The position numbers and the translations under genes were made by a program. The notes beneath the pieces were generated by a model, which saw nothing but the letters and a program-made list of their open reading frames with translations, was not told the DNA's origin and did not search any database. Of a DNA stretch of 57,413 bases, positions 44,981-54,035 are shown in pieces (positions within the stretch are counted from its first letter, which is position 1; every line of letters begins with the position of its first letter). The stretch comes from Desulfacinum sp. (GTDB lineage: Bacteria > Desulfobacterota > Syntrophobacteria > Syntrophobacterales > DSM-9756): assembly GCA_014359885.1 (NCBI GenBank), contig JACIYN010000026.1, positions 1 to 57,413 on the forward strand. The letters are read 5' to 3'.

Positions 44981-46261
44981 ATGAGCCTGCTTCACCAGGC
45001 CCTTGAAAAGAAACAGTCGGAAACCCGACCGGTTCAAACATCCCCCCTGCCCCTGACCCGCGAGGAAGGGCTTCCCCGAAAACGGCGATCCCGCATCCTC
45101 CTGCTGGCCGTTTTGGTGATCGCTTGCGCCGCAGGCGCCTTTCTCGCCTTCCAGACCTATTCCAGGGAAGGAGTCTCCATCCCCTCGACGCTCCGGGCGT
45201 CACCGACGGCAGTCGAAAGTCCAACAGTCGTTCGCGATGAAGCAGTCAAACCTTTGACGACCCCGTCGCCCCCGATGAAGCCCGCGCCGGCCAAGGGAAC
45301 TAAGGCCCCGGAGGCACCAGAAGCCCCGACGAAAAAGGAACCGCCTGCCACGGCGAAGGCCACGCCGAAGGTTCCATCGAACCAGGCGGCGCAGGCGACC
45401 ATGGACCGGGAAGTGGAAGCCTTTCTTCAGGCCCAGGGCGAGGCGACTTTGGGGGCGAAAGCCTCCAAGGGATCCTCCGGCACCGTATCGAAGGAACAAC
45501 GGCCTTCCGTCGCCCAAGAAAACCATCCCCCGAGACGAACCGGCGCCGGCGCAACCCGGGTTTCATCGGCTCCAGCCCCCGAGAAACCTCAAAAGGTCAC
45601 GTCAAGGCGGCTGAAGCGGCACGCGTCCGGTCCGAAAGATTCCGTGCAGCCGTTCCTTCTGGCCGCGGACCGCCTCCTTCGGGACGGCAAGACCCAGGAA
45701 GCCCTGGCGGCCTACCGCCGAATCCTGCGCCTGGACCCGACTTCCAGGGAGGCGGCGTTGGGAGTCGCCTTGGTGCGGGCGACCGAGGGGCGATGGTCCG
45801 AGGCCTTTTCCGAATTCCGGAACCTGGCCGACCGATTCCCCAAGGATCCGACCGTTCGGCTCAACCTTGCCATCGCCCATCTCAGGTTGCATCGGCCCCG
45901 CAAGGCCCTGGAAGAACTGGAGGTCGCGGCGGCGGCCGGAGCGGACCCCTACGCGGTCTGGCTCCACCGAGGGGTTGCTCTGAAGGCTTTGGGACGCCGG
46001 GACGAGGCGGTGCGGGCCTACCAGGAAGCCCATCGACTGCGACCCGGGAACGTGGAGCCGGTCTGGAATCTGGCGGTGGCGTTGGATGCGGCCGAACGCT
46101 ACAACGAAGCCATGGACGCCTACCGCCGCCTGCTTGGCCAATACCCGCTGCCCCCCCGGGACAGGGACAGGATCCGCGCCCGGCTGGCGGAATTGCAAAG
46201 GAACGCATCGCGCTCAATGAGATACCAGGTGTCCCAATCGGCAGTGGAGGAAGCGAATTGA
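44981..46261 (+). CDS. TPR-containing pilus assembly protein (MshN/GspB-like)
   Basis: A 426-residue protein starting with MSLLHQALEKKQ, the typical MshN/GspB opening. A single transmembrane helix lies near residues 36-56, then a long Pro/Ala/Lys-rich periplasmic linker (about 60-210), and at least four tetratricopeptide repeats to the end (for example AYRRILRLDPTSREAAL and AYQEAHRLRPGNVEPVWNL). It probably links the ExeA-like ATPase at the inner membrane to outer-membrane or peptidoglycan partners. Its stop overlaps the TTG start of the next gene. Confidence 0.82.
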   Translation: MSLLHQALEKKQSETRPVQTSPLPLTREEGLPRKRRSRILLLAVLVIACAAGAFLAFQTYSREGVSIPSTLRASPTAVESPTVVRDEAVKPLTTPSPPMKPAPAKGTKAPEAPEAPTKKEPPATAKATPKVPSNQAAQATMDREVEAFLQAQGEATLGAKASKGSSGTVSKEQRPSVAQENHPPRRTGAGATRVSSAPAPEKPQKVTSRRLKRHASGPKDSVQPFLLAADRLLRDGKTQEALAAYRRILRLDPTSREAALGVALVRATEGRWSEAFSEFRNLADRFPKDPTVRLNLAIAHLRLHRPRKALEELEVAAAAGADPYAVWLHRGVALKALGRRDEAVRAYQEAHRLRPGNVEPVWNLAVALDAAERYNEAMDAYRRLLGQYPLPPRDRDRIRARLAELQRNASRSMRYQVSQSAVEEAN

Positions 46262-47907
46262 AGAAGAAGCTGGGCGAACTGCTCCTGGAACTGGGCTACA
46301 TCGGTCCCGACCAACTGCAGGCGGCCCTGAAGGAAGCCCAAAACACCGGCGAGATGCTGGGAGACGTCCTCATCCGCCTGGGCTGGCTCTCCCATGAAGA
46401 GCTCAACATGGCCCTGGCGGCCCAGTCCGGCGCCCGGATCCTGGATCCCCTGCGAACCTCCGTGGACATGGACCTGCTGGGCGCCATTCCTGCGGAAACG
46501 GCCAAGCGGCACATGATTCTGCCCCTGGAAAGACGGGGAGACGCGCTCTCCGTGGCCATGGCCAACCCCTACGACGTCCTGGCCCGGGATCAGGTTCGAA
46601 ACATGACGGGGTTCGACGTGGAGCCCGTCATCGCCTCCCCGGAATGGCTCGCCAAGGCCATCGACTTCTATTACGGCACGGCGGCCACCCTGGACAAACA
46701 GGTGGAGGAACTGGTCCGGCGGGCCACGGCCGAGGGAGGCCCGTCGGGGGACGAATCGGTCAATATCCGCCTGGTGCATCTCCTCATCACCAAGGGCCTG
46801 GTGGCGGGAGCCAGCGACATTCACATCGATCCGGACGCCAAGGTGGTCCGGGTCCACTACCGCATCGACGGCAGTCTTCACCAGGAATACCTGATGCCCA
46901 AGCGCCTCCACGGGGGGCTTGTCACCCGCATCAAGGTCCTGAGCGACATTCCCATCGCCGATCCCAACGTGCCCCACGACGGCCGCACCATCTTCCATTC
47001 CGACATCCAGGACGTGCCCATCCGCGTCTCCACCCTGCCCACGCAACACGGCGAAGCGGCGGTTCTGAGGCTTTTGCAACGGGCGGAAGCGGCCGGGGAC
47101 ATGGACCGGCTGGGCTTTCCGGAGCGCGAAGCGGCTCTTTTCACCCATGCCATCCAGCGCCCCTACGGCCTCGTTCTCGTCACCGGTCCCACCGGATCGG
47201 GCAAGACCACCACCCTTTACACGGCCCTGCTGCAGGTGAAAAAACCCACCAACAACGTGCTCACCATCGAAGATCCCGTGGAGTACGTGCTGCCCACGGT
47301 GCGCCAGACGGCGGTCAACCCCAAGGCCGGCTTCACCTTCGCTACGGCTCTTCGGAGTGCCCTGCGCCAGGACCCGGATGTGATCATGGTGGGAGAGATC
47401 CGGGACCAGGAGACGGCCGCCCTGGCCCTTCGAGCCGCCATCACCGGCCACTTGGTGCTTTCCACGCTCCACACCAACGACGCCCCTAGCGCCATTCACC
47501 GCCTGCTGGACCTGGGCGTCAACCCCACCATCCTGGCCTCGGGCCTTCGCCTCATCGTGGCCCAGCGCCTGGTTCGTCGCCTGTGCGAACGGTGCCGGGA
47601 GCCCCACGAGCCCACCGCAGAAGAACGGCGCCTTCTGGAAAGCCACGGCCTGGACGGCTCGTCCGGCTTCTTCCGGGCCGCAGGATGCGATGCCTGCCGC
47701 GGCACCGGCTACAAGGGCCGGGTGGGGATTTTTGAGGTGATGGAAATCGGGCCCGACATCGAGGAGATGATCGTAACCCAGGCGCCCCGGTCCAGGATCC
47801 AGGAAGCGGCCATGGCCCGGGGCATGCAGCCTCTCCTGGCGGACGGTCTTGCCAAGGCGGCCGCGGGGATCACCAGCCTGGAAGAAGCCATAAGGACGGC
47901 AACCTAG
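46258..47907 (+). CDS. type IV pilus/MSHA assembly ATPase (PilB/MshE/GspE family)
   Basis: A 549-residue secretion ATPase that powers pilus extension. The N-terminal bundle KKLGELLLELGYIGPDQLQAAL (in part: LGELLLELGYIGPDQL) is of the MshEN type, which in some relatives binds cyclic di-GMP. Walker A is GPTGSGKTTTLYTALL, the Asp box is SDIHIDP, and Walker B/His box follow in MVGEIRDQETA and LSTLHTNDAP. A zinc site is formed by CERC and CDAC. The start is TTG 46258, overlapping the upstream stop (TTGA) behind GGAGGAAG. The longer open frame upstream is a shadow of the TPR gene. Confidence 0.94.
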   Translation: MKKKLGELLLELGYIGPDQLQAALKEAQNTGEMLGDVLIRLGWLSHEELNMALAAQSGARILDPLRTSVDMDLLGAIPAETAKRHMILPLERRGDALSVAMANPYDVLARDQVRNMTGFDVEPVIASPEWLAKAIDFYYGTAATLDKQVEELVRRATAEGGPSGDESVNIRLVHLLITKGLVAGASDIHIDPDAKVVRVHYRIDGSLHQEYLMPKRLHGGLVTRIKVLSDIPIADPNVPHDGRTIFHSDIQDVPIRVSTLPTQHGEAAVLRLLQRAEAAGDMDRLGFPEREAALFTHAIQRPYGLVLVTGPTGSGKTTTLYTALLQVKKPTNNVLTIEDPVEYVLPTVRQTAVNPKAGFTFATALRSALRQDPDVIMVGEIRDQETAALALRAAITGHLVLSTLHTNDAPSAIHRLLDLGVNPTILASGLRLIVAQRLVRRLCERCREPHEPTAEERRLLESHGLDGSSGFFRAAGCDACRGTGYKGRVGIFEVMEIGPDIEEMIVTQAPRSRIQEAAMARGMQPLLADGLAKAAAGITSLEEAIRTAT

Positions 47908-47908
47908 G

Positions 47909-49120
47909 ATGCCTGCATTCAAATACCTGGCTTTGGACCTCAAAGGACGACCGCGGCGCGGGACCGTGGACGCCGTGGACGAGTGGGACGCGGAAAAGCG
48001 CCTGGAGCGCATGGGCCTGAGCGTGGTGCGCCTGACGCCCGTGCCGGTGAGTCGCTTGGCCCGAATGATTCCGCGGCGCGTCTCCCTTTTCGATCTCGCC
48101 CACCTCTACGACCGCCTCTCCGATTCCCTCCAGGTGGGGCTGCCCCTTCCCGCGGTCCTGGAGGAGATCGCCAGGCAGGTGAAAAACCCCCGGATTCGGG
48201 AGGCCCTGGAGGACCTGCGCTTGCAAGTGGAGGAGGGCCGTACCCTTTCCCAAGGCATGGAACGCCACGCCCGGATCTTCGACCGGCTTCAGGTAGGCAT
48301 CGTGCGCATGGGAGAGGTTTCGGGAACGCTCCCGGGAGCGCTTCGCCGGCTGGCGGATTTCCTTTCCTGGCAGGCGGAACAAAAAGCCCAGGTCCGCCGG
48401 GCCCTCATCTACCCCCTCTCCATCATGGCGGCCGTGGCGGTCGTCACCGGCATCTGGGTGGGCTACGTGCTGCCGCAGGTGTCCGGACTGCTTGTGAACA
48501 TGGACATCGTTCTTCCCGCGCCGACACGGGTGATTTTGGCCGTCAGTGCTTTTCTGCAGCGCTGGTGGCCGGCCCTTACGGCCGCCCTGATCCTTTCCGG
48601 CGCGGGCTTTCTCCTTTGGTCCCGCACGGAATCGGGACGGCTCACCTTGGACAAGTGGCTCCTCCACCTGCCCTTTCTCGGGCCCGTTTTGCTGCACGTG
48701 GCCATGTGCCGGCTGTGCGTCCACTTTTCCATGATGCTGGAAGCGGGCATGACCGTCGGCACCATCTTCGAGATCCTCACCGGCGGCGCCCTGGGAAACC
48801 GCTACCTGGAAAAGGACGTGGCCCGCATCCACCAGGAGGTCCTGGCCGGCCGGACCCTTTATCAAGCCTTTTCCACCAGCCGAATCTATCCGGACCTGGT
48901 CCTGGGCGGTTTGCGAACCGGGGAGATGACCGGAACCCTCTCGGAGACCTTCCGCAAGCTGGGGGCCTACTACGACAAGGACGTCACCCGGCAGATGAAA
49001 GCGCTCACGGCCGCCTTCGAACCGGCCAGCCTTCTCCTTTTGGGTGGCGTCTTCGGCGCCATTATCCTGGCCATCCTTCTTCCGCTCTACGACGTCTTTT
49101 CCAAGGTGCGCGGGTTTTAG
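47909..49120 (+). CDS. type IV pilus inner-membrane platform protein (PilC/MshG/GspF family)
   Basis: A 403-residue GspF-family membrane protein made of two homologous halves, each ending in a large hydrophobic hairpin. Landmarks are FDLAHLYDRLSDSLQVGLPL, VRRALIYPLSIM, FSMMLEAGMTVGTIFEIL and RTGEMTGTLSETFRKLGAYYDKDV (in part: GEMTGTLSETF). It is the platform that the PilB-like ATPase rotates to add pilin subunits. It starts two bases after the ATPase stop. Confidence 0.93.
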   Translation: MPAFKYLALDLKGRPRRGTVDAVDEWDAEKRLERMGLSVVRLTPVPVSRLARMIPRRVSLFDLAHLYDRLSDSLQVGLPLPAVLEEIARQVKNPRIREALEDLRLQVEEGRTLSQGMERHARIFDRLQVGIVRMGEVSGTLPGALRRLADFLSWQAEQKAQVRRALIYPLSIMAAVAVVTGIWVGYVLPQVSGLLVNMDIVLPAPTRVILAVSAFLQRWWPALTAALILSGAGFLLWSRTESGRLTLDKWLLHLPFLGPVLLHVAMCRLCVHFSMMLEAGMTVGTIFEILTGGALGNRYLEKDVARIHQEVLAGRTLYQAFSTSRIYPDLVLGGLRTGEMTGTLSETFRKLGAYYDKDVTRQMKALTAAFEPASLLLLGGVFGAIILAILLPLYDVFSKVRGF

Positions 49121-49168
49121 GCCAAGGGGTGCGGACGACCCTTTCCCAATGGACGCCACGGGCGCGGG

Positions 49169-49222
49169 TAAAGCCCCTCCCCTACGGAGGCAAATGGACC
49201 TGTTGAGTAGGGGCGGGGTTTA
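49169..49222. repeat. inverted repeat of the GTAGGGGCGG family
   Basis: TAAAGCCCCTCCCCTAC and GTAGGGGCGGGGTTTA arms (one mismatch) around about 21 bases. It is organised like 10372-10426. Confidence 0.65.
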
Positions 49223-49261
49223 TCCACCTCGCCCAGCTCATCGCGCGGAGATAAGAAGAAT

Positions 49262-49349
49262 ACGGTGAAAGCCGCGATGAGGGTGGGCGGCCATTCAACA
49301 GCCGCGCGATCATGCAAAGACAGTCGCGCCTTACGGCGCTCCCACAGGA
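49262..49349. repeat. dispersed repeat of the GGAGCGGCGAAAGCCGCGAT family
   Basis: TGAAAGCCGCGATGAGGGTG at the left and GCGCCTTACGGCGCTCCCAC at the right, similar to 32882-32970 at both ends. Confidence 0.55.
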
Positions 49350-49503
49350 GGCCCTTGCCCCGGCCTACTCTTTAATCCAGGCGGGGGAACGCAAGGATAG
49401 TCATGACCGTTAGGGGGGATATATCCCAATCCCACAGGGTCGCGGTGTGAGAGGAGCCTGGCCGAAAATCGCTTCTTTGGGACGGCGATCCGGTCGGGGG
49501 TGG

Positions 49504-50397
49504 CTACGGGGTGTCGTAGCGGAGGGAGGCGGGACCGGAGGTGAAGGCGAATTGATCGACGGTGGCGGCGGAGGAAGCATCCACCACCCGAATCCAGGAA
49601 CCCGCCTCGATCTGGAGGATGGCACTGGAGGTCCCGTCCGGAACCGATGCCAGGTTGGTCCAGGATGTGCCGGAATCGAAGCTCTGGTCCACCTGCAGGC
49701 TTCCCGTGAAAGTTCCGCCCGCCGCGTTTTGGACCACCAGGGTTCCGCAACCGCTTCGCCACAAGGCGTAAGCGCTCACGTAGGCGGTGACGTCGTCGAA
49801 GGTGGTGTCGGGCGGCTTCCGCTGGTAGAGTCCGTCGTTTCCGTCGGCGTTTTCCCCGTCCAGGTAGCCTCCGGCACCGTCTCGGTTTTCCGGCCCTCCG
49901 GAAACGAGCACGAAGGGAACGGAAACGGTCGCGCCGTTGTCCTGAACCCGGAGGTCCGTGGACGACGACAGGGCGGCCAACGCTTCACAGCGGCCGGCCC
50001 GGATCGTGGCCGTCACCGATGTGTGTTCCGTGAGTTGGCGCAGGACCACGTAGGTGAGAGGACGGCCCGCGCCGTCGTTGGGCGGAAGGCCCAGATCGGC
50101 ATGAGGGAGAAGACCCGTCAGGCGGGCGCCGCTCCCGCTGGAACAGTCGCCGCTCCCGTCCCCGTCCGCATCGGGACACGGGAGCGCCCCGTGGCTTCCC
50201 CAATAGGCCGTGAGAGCCACGGCGGCCTCGTTTAGCCTCTCGTCGATGCGGTCTCGGACCGCGTTCTGGAAATAGACCCGCGCCATGGGGACCGCGGCGC
50301 CCGCCAGGATCCCCAGGATGGCCAGCACCACGGCCAGCTCCACCAGGGTCATGCCTTCCGTGCGCCATTCGGGCCGCTTACAGGGTCTCATCAGCAT
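49504..50397 (-). CDS. minor prepilin / pilin-like protein
   Basis: A 297-residue protein with a class III (type IVa) prepilin leader: a short basic N-terminus ending in EG, then mature MTLVELAVVLAILGILAGA with the essential Glu at position 5. The leader-peptide cut would be made by PilD. The rest is a large exported domain with PCPDADGDGSGDCSSG, a calcium-loop-like stretch bounded by Cys, and beta-rich repeats. It is larger than a major pilin and is probably a tip or adhesive minor pilin. Starts GTG 50412, ATG 50397 and ATG 50391 are all in frame; 50397 has GGGAGCGG in front. Confidence 0.78.
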   Translation of the reverse strand: MLMRPCKRPEWRTEGMTLVELAVVLAILGILAGAAVPMARVYFQNAVRDRIDERLNEAAVALTAYWGSHGALPCPDADGDGSGDCSSGSGARLTGLLPHADLGLPPNDGAGRPLTYVVLRQLTEHTSVTATIRAGRCEALAALSSSTDLRVQDNGATVSVPFVLVSGGPENRDGAGGYLDGENADGNDGLYQRKPPDTTFDDVTAYVSAYALWRSGCGTLVVQNAAGGTFTGSLQVDQSFDSGTSWTNLASVPDGTSSAILQIEAGSWIRVVDASSAATVDQFAFTSGPASLRYDTP

Positions 50398-50455
50398 CAG
50401 CACCGCTCCCACGGGACAGGGCGCCCCGGCAGCATGGAACCGGGGCGCCGCCGGC

Positions 50456-51019
50456 CTAGAACTCCACGTAGAGAACCACCGTCGTGTTGCTATAAGCCGC
50501 GTTGGCCCTTACAGACCCCGTGTTGTAGGTGCCGTCGTCGTACTTGGTGTCCACGATCTCGGCCACATCGCCCGGCACGTTGGTGCAAGTGATCCAGTGC
50601 GTCGCCTTTCCCTGCAGCGTGGCATACTGCACATACATGGAACCGCCGAAGACGTGGGTGGGGTAGTTCTGGGAAGAGTAATCACCGCTGATCAGGTTGG
50701 CCCACTGGAGGTTGTCAAAGGCGTTGGCCGCTTCGGCACCGGTGATCTGACCGTTGCCGTTGCCGTTGGCCGAAGCTCCCCGGCTTCCAGCCCGTAGGTC
50801 GTCTCCGGGAAGATAGCCGTACTGGTCGTAGTAGGTGTTGAAGGCCGCACGTAGTTCGTCCATCTGCTTAACCATCCTCTTCACCTTGGCGGACTTGATC
50901 ATCTGCTGGCCCTTGAGCACACCGCCGATGAGAAGGCCGATGATGACGAGCACGATGGCGATCTCCACCAGAGTGAAGCCCTTCTCTTCCGATGCCTTCT
51001 TTCGAATCCAACGCGACAT
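50456..51019 (-). CDS. type IV (MSHA-like) prepilin, probable major subunit
   Basis: A 187-residue prepilin. The leader MSRWIRKKASEEKG is followed by FTLVEIAIVLVIIGLLIGG with Glu at +5, then the pilin alpha-helix (KRMVKQMDELRAAFNTYYDQY) and a globular domain with YGYLPGDD, which is common in MSHA-type pilins. Two Cys are not obvious as a C-terminal disulfide loop. AGGAGG lies 7 bases before the ATG. It follows the secretin gene by about 250 bases. The gap and strong ribosome site suggest separate, higher expression. Confidence 0.88.
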   Translation of the reverse strand: MSRWIRKKASEEKGFTLVEIAIVLVIIGLLIGGVLKGQQMIKSAKVKRMVKQMDELRAAFNTYYDQYGYLPGDDLRAGSRGASANGNGNGQITGAEAANAFDNLQWANLISGDYSSQNYPTHVFGGSMYVQYATLQGKATHWITCTNVPGDVAEIVDTKYDDGTYNTGSVRANAAYSNTTVVLYVEF

Positions 51020-51213
51020 GCATTCCTCCTGATTTCTCTTTCTTTTTCATCACGCCAAGCAACGCCCGTTTCCACTTCACCGGGCGGAACCATCCGGCTG
51101 TCTATTCTATCGGCTGTATTGTCGAGCAACTTGAAGGGAAATTTTTTTCCTCCCTTACCGGAAACCGCTTTTTTCCTGAACTGGCCGAATTTTTCTCCCT
51201 GTGCGGTTTCGGC

Positions 51214-51234
51214 GGGCGGGCATAAAGCCCGCCC
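51214..51234. repeat. GGGCGGGC hairpin
   Basis: GGGCGGGC, ATAAA, GCCCGCCC, a perfect 8-bp stem followed by CTAC. It lies between the secretin stop and the pilin start and is a single-hairpin relative of the GTAGGGGCGG repeats. It could stabilise or end the secretin transcript, but there is no T-run. Confidence 0.6.
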
Positions 51235-51267
51235 CTACAAGAACGTTCCCACCTTTTCCGTTTAGAT

Positions 51268-52806
51268 TTACATGAGCCGGGGCGTGAGCACGATGACGAG
51301 CTCCGTGCTCTTCTTCTCTTCCCGGCTCTTTCGGAAAAGCCCCCCCACCAGGGGAAGGTCACCGGCCACGGGGATCTTGTCCCGGCTCCAGCTGGCGTTC
51401 CGACGGATCAGGCCGGCCAGGACGACGCTTTGGCCCTCCCGTACCCGCACCATGGTGCCCATCTCCCGAAGATCGATGATGGGATTTCGCACCTGCTGCA
51501 CGGCCGAACCCGTGGTGGGGATATCCACCACGGTCTCTCCCTGAAGGTTGGTGATGGACGGCACCACGTGGAGAAGGATCTCGCCGTCGTCGGCGATCTG
51601 GGGCGAGATGCCCAATTGCAGGCCCAGGAGAGCGCGCTTGATGGACGATTCGAAGAGAACGTTCCCATTCTGGTCCACGGTCAGGCCGCTCACGTCCCCG
51701 AAAGGAAGCTGGCTTCCCACGGTGATGACCGCCGACTGGCCGTTCATGACGGCGATGCGAGGATTGGAAAGGACCCGGAGCTCTCCCTGGGACTGGAGGA
51801 AATCGAGAAGGACGTTCAGGCTCGTCTTTCCTTTGGTGAAGGAAAGCCCGGCGGCCCCGCCCGTTCCCATGGTGGTGACGGCGGCGCCCGTGCCCGAGGC
51901 CACGCCGGATCCCAGGTTCTGGATGAGGGTCAGCGTGCCCTGGCCGCCGAAAAGCGAAAGCTGCTGCTGCAAAAGATCCCACTGCACGCCCGTCTGGGTG
52001 GAGTCGGTCAGCTGCACCTCCAGGATCTTGGCCTCGATGAGCACCTGGCGCTTGACCACGTCCTGCAGTCTTTCGATAAACCGGCGCATGGCGGCGACCC
52101 TGGACGGAAGATCGCTCACGTAGACGGTTCCGGCAAACGGCTGGACGATCACCTGGCCGTCCGGGCTCTTGAGGCTCTGGAGAGCGGCGTGGATCTGGGC
52201 CCACACGTCGGACGCCTCGTCGGAGTCTTCCGTTTCCACGCGGAATTCACTGGTCACCGAAGAGCTTCCCCCCTGTCCTCCCGCCTCCACGGCGCTTCCC
52301 AGGATGTCCCCTCCCACCGTGGTGGTGGTCTTCCGCTTGGATCGAAGGTACTCCACATGAAAGATCTCCTCGGCAAAGCGCCTCACGTGGAGCGATCCCC
52401 CTTCGATGCGGTAGGCGTAGTCGGCGCCCTGGGTGATGATGGTGTCCAGCATCTCCCGCAAGGTGGCGCCGGAAAGGCGCACATAGACGGGCACGGTCAG
52501 ATCCAGCCCCCTTTCCAGGATCAGGTTGAGGCCCGCTTCGTCAGCGATCACGGGAAGCACGTCCGCCAGGGGAGCGCCGTCGAACTGGAGGCTGTAGAGC
52601 TTGGCCTCCTGGGGCGGCGGCGGGATATAGGGCGCGATCTTTTCCTCCAGGGGCGGCGGGCCGACGGGAGCGGACGGCTGCGGAACAGGCGTCGACATGC
52701 CCGGCGTCGCGTCCGGGAGCGACACCCGGCTCGACGCTCCGGGGCCGGCGCACGAGACGACGCCCAGCATCCCTGCCGCCAGGACGAACCATTGCCAAGC
52801 TTTCAC
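51268..52806 (-). CDS. mshL: outer-membrane secretin lipoprotein (MshL/PilQ family)
   Basis: A 512-residue secretin, the outer-membrane pore for the pilus. A lipoprotein signal (VKAWQWFVLAAGMLGVVSC, lipobox VVSC) is followed by a Pro-rich linker, a short STN-type domain (LADVLPVIADEAGLNLI), an N1-like ring domain and the C-terminal secretin barrel (VLSNPRIAVMNGQSAVITVGSQ, in part; DLREMGTMVRVREGQSVVLAGL in part; DLPLVGGLFRK; ELVIVLTPRL). The start is GTG 52806, with AGGAGG 7 bases upstream; the in-frame ATG at 52830 lies before that ribosome site and would spoil the signal. Confidence 0.92.
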   Translation of the reverse strand: MKAWQWFVLAAGMLGVVSCAGPGASSRVSLPDATPGMSTPVPQPSAPVGPPPLEEKIAPYIPPPPQEAKLYSLQFDGAPLADVLPVIADEAGLNLILERGLDLTVPVYVRLSGATLREMLDTIITQGADYAYRIEGGSLHVRRFAEEIFHVEYLRSKRKTTTTVGGDILGSAVEAGGQGGSSSVTSEFRVETEDSDEASDVWAQIHAALQSLKSPDGQVIVQPFAGTVYVSDLPSRVAAMRRFIERLQDVVKRQVLIEAKILEVQLTDSTQTGVQWDLLQQQLSLFGGQGTLTLIQNLGSGVASGTGAAVTTMGTGGAAGLSFTKGKTSLNVLLDFLQSQGELRVLSNPRIAVMNGQSAVITVGSQLPFGDVSGLTVDQNGNVLFESSIKRALLGLQLGISPQIADDGEILLHVVPSITNLQGETVVDIPTTGSAVQQVRNPIIDLREMGTMVRVREGQSVVLAGLIRRNASWSRDKIPVAGDLPLVGGLFRKSREEKKSTELVIVLTPRLM

Positions 52807-52845
52807 CTGGGACCTCCTATCTCTTGTCATGCAGGCCTCGTTTCA

Positions 52846-53457
52846 TCATTGGGTTGGAACCGATTCGTCTGCGCCCCTAACGGGAGAAACTTCCGAATCT
52901 TGAACCATGCCGACCCACGGGATCCTTCTCAGCTCCAGGCGCACTTTCATTCCGCCCGAACCGGCCAGCACCACGTGAGACGGTGCCACCGCCAGAACGC
53001 GGTAGCCTTCGACCTCGTCCCCCGCCGAAACGGAGCGCCCGCCCACCACGGCCCGGCAGGACTCCTGCCGGGGAAGGCCCCGGGTACAGACGATCCCCTG
53101 AAGCGGCGGCACAGGGACCATCTTGGGTGCCGACGATTCCCGACCCACGTCTTCCGGCCGGTCCGCGTCCTTTACCGGCAAAACGTCGGGATCCTTGACG
53201 TCCGCCGCCTTCGGCCCTTCCGCCGGAATCGCCCTTAGCGCCAGGAACTCCAACATGCGCTGCCGCTCCAGCCAGTCGGTTCGGGCGTCGTGCACCCGCA
53301 CCAGGAGGCCCCGGAGCTGCCGCCAGGGCTCCCTCCCCCTGGCCAGGACGGGAGTGTCCATCTGCTCTTCGTAAAGGGCCACGGCGAACCCGGCCACCAC
53401 CACAAGGCCCACCAGCACCCAGAAAGGAGCGGGATTTCGGAGTAATCGCTCCATCAT
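52846..53457 (-). CDS. pilus assembly protein, PilP/GspC-like
   Basis: A 203-residue protein with one N-terminal transmembrane helix (about residues 11-30), a low-complexity middle, and a C-terminal beta domain (LQGIVCTRG..., RSVSAGDEVEGYRVLAVAPSHVVL in part) that has the homology-region fold of PilP and GspC, which contact the secretin. It is encoded directly before the secretin, as pilP is before pilQ. Similarity is by topology and motif rather than strong identity. Its start overlaps the stop of the PilO-like gene. Confidence 0.65.
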   Translation of the reverse strand: MMERLLRNPAPFWVLVGLVVVAGFAVALYEEQMDTPVLARGREPWRQLRGLLVRVHDARTDWLERQRMLEFLALRAIPAEGPKAADVKDPDVLPVKDADRPEDVGRESSAPKMVPVPPLQGIVCTRGLPRQESCRAVVGGRSVSAGDEVEGYRVLAVAPSHVVLAGSGGMKVRLELRRIPWVGMVQDSEVSPVRGADESVPTQ

Positions 53458-54035
53458 GACGGCTGCCTCGCATGGAAGGTGGCCTCGATATGCACTCTCA
53501 TGTCCCGAAGGGAAGACACCGGTTGGAGCGTTTCACGCGACGCCGCCGCCGGCCTTCCTCCCCCATCCTTTCGCAATTCCCGGGGTTTGACCCATTCGGC
53601 CTTCACCTGTCGAACCACCCAGAAGGGATACCGTTCCGTGGCGGCCAGCCAAGCTACCACGCGATCCGCTTCGCCCGTAACCGAAGCACTGACGGCCAGA
53701 CTCCAAAATCCATCCCCCGCGTCCTCAGGCACCGGTTCCGACGGGGAAGAAAAACGCACGTCGTAAAGGCCCAGCGACATCGCCGACTCCGTCATCCGCT
53801 CCTGAAGGCTGAGCCAGCCGATCCGAGGGTCATCGCATGGATACTGGAGGGCCTCCACCCAGCGGCGCAGTTTTCCGCCCTGTAGCTGGAGGGCCCGATG
53901 CGTTTCCAGCAGCTCCCCCATCGATTCCCGACGCCGACGCTCCTCCTCCAGGCCGTGCACCCGGTACCACCCCGCCAAGGCCACCGAAAAGACGACGGCC
54001 CAAACGATCCCCAACATCACCCAGCGTTTTCGCAT
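53454..54035 (-). CDS. pilus assembly protein, PilO/MshJ-like
   Basis: A 193-residue bitopic membrane protein. A transmembrane helix lies at about residues 7-24, then a coiled-coil stretch (LEEERRRRESMGELLETHRAL), then a ferredoxin-like periplasmic domain (DGFWSLAVSASVTGEADRVVAWLAATERYPFWV in part). This is the architecture of PilO and GspM. It overlaps both neighbours by a few bases, so the four genes from the actin-like protein to the secretin form a coupled unit. Confidence 0.65.
   Translation of the reverse strand: MRKRWVMLGIVWAVVFSVALAGWYRVHGLEEERRRRESMGELLETHRALQLQGGKLRRWVEALQYPCDDPRIGWLSLQERMTESAMSLGLYDVRFSSPSEPVPEDAGDGFWSLAVSASVTGEADRVVAWLAATERYPFWVVRQVKAEWVKPRELRKDGGGRPAAASRETLQPVSSLRDMRVHIEATFHARQPS

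Larger units (their letters stand above)
49121..49503. other. repeat-bearing gap between convergent pilus operons
   Basis: The 383-base gap has no supported gene. It contains a GTAGGGGCGG-type inverted repeat (49169-49222) and a GGAGCGGCGAAAGCC-type dispersed repeat (49262-49349). No clear T-tract terminator was found for either operon. Confidence 0.6.

Noticed and set aside
45793..46257. N-terminal extension of the PilB-like ATPase
   Set aside because: It is a shadow of the TPR gene; the family N-terminus begins at the TTG 46258 position.
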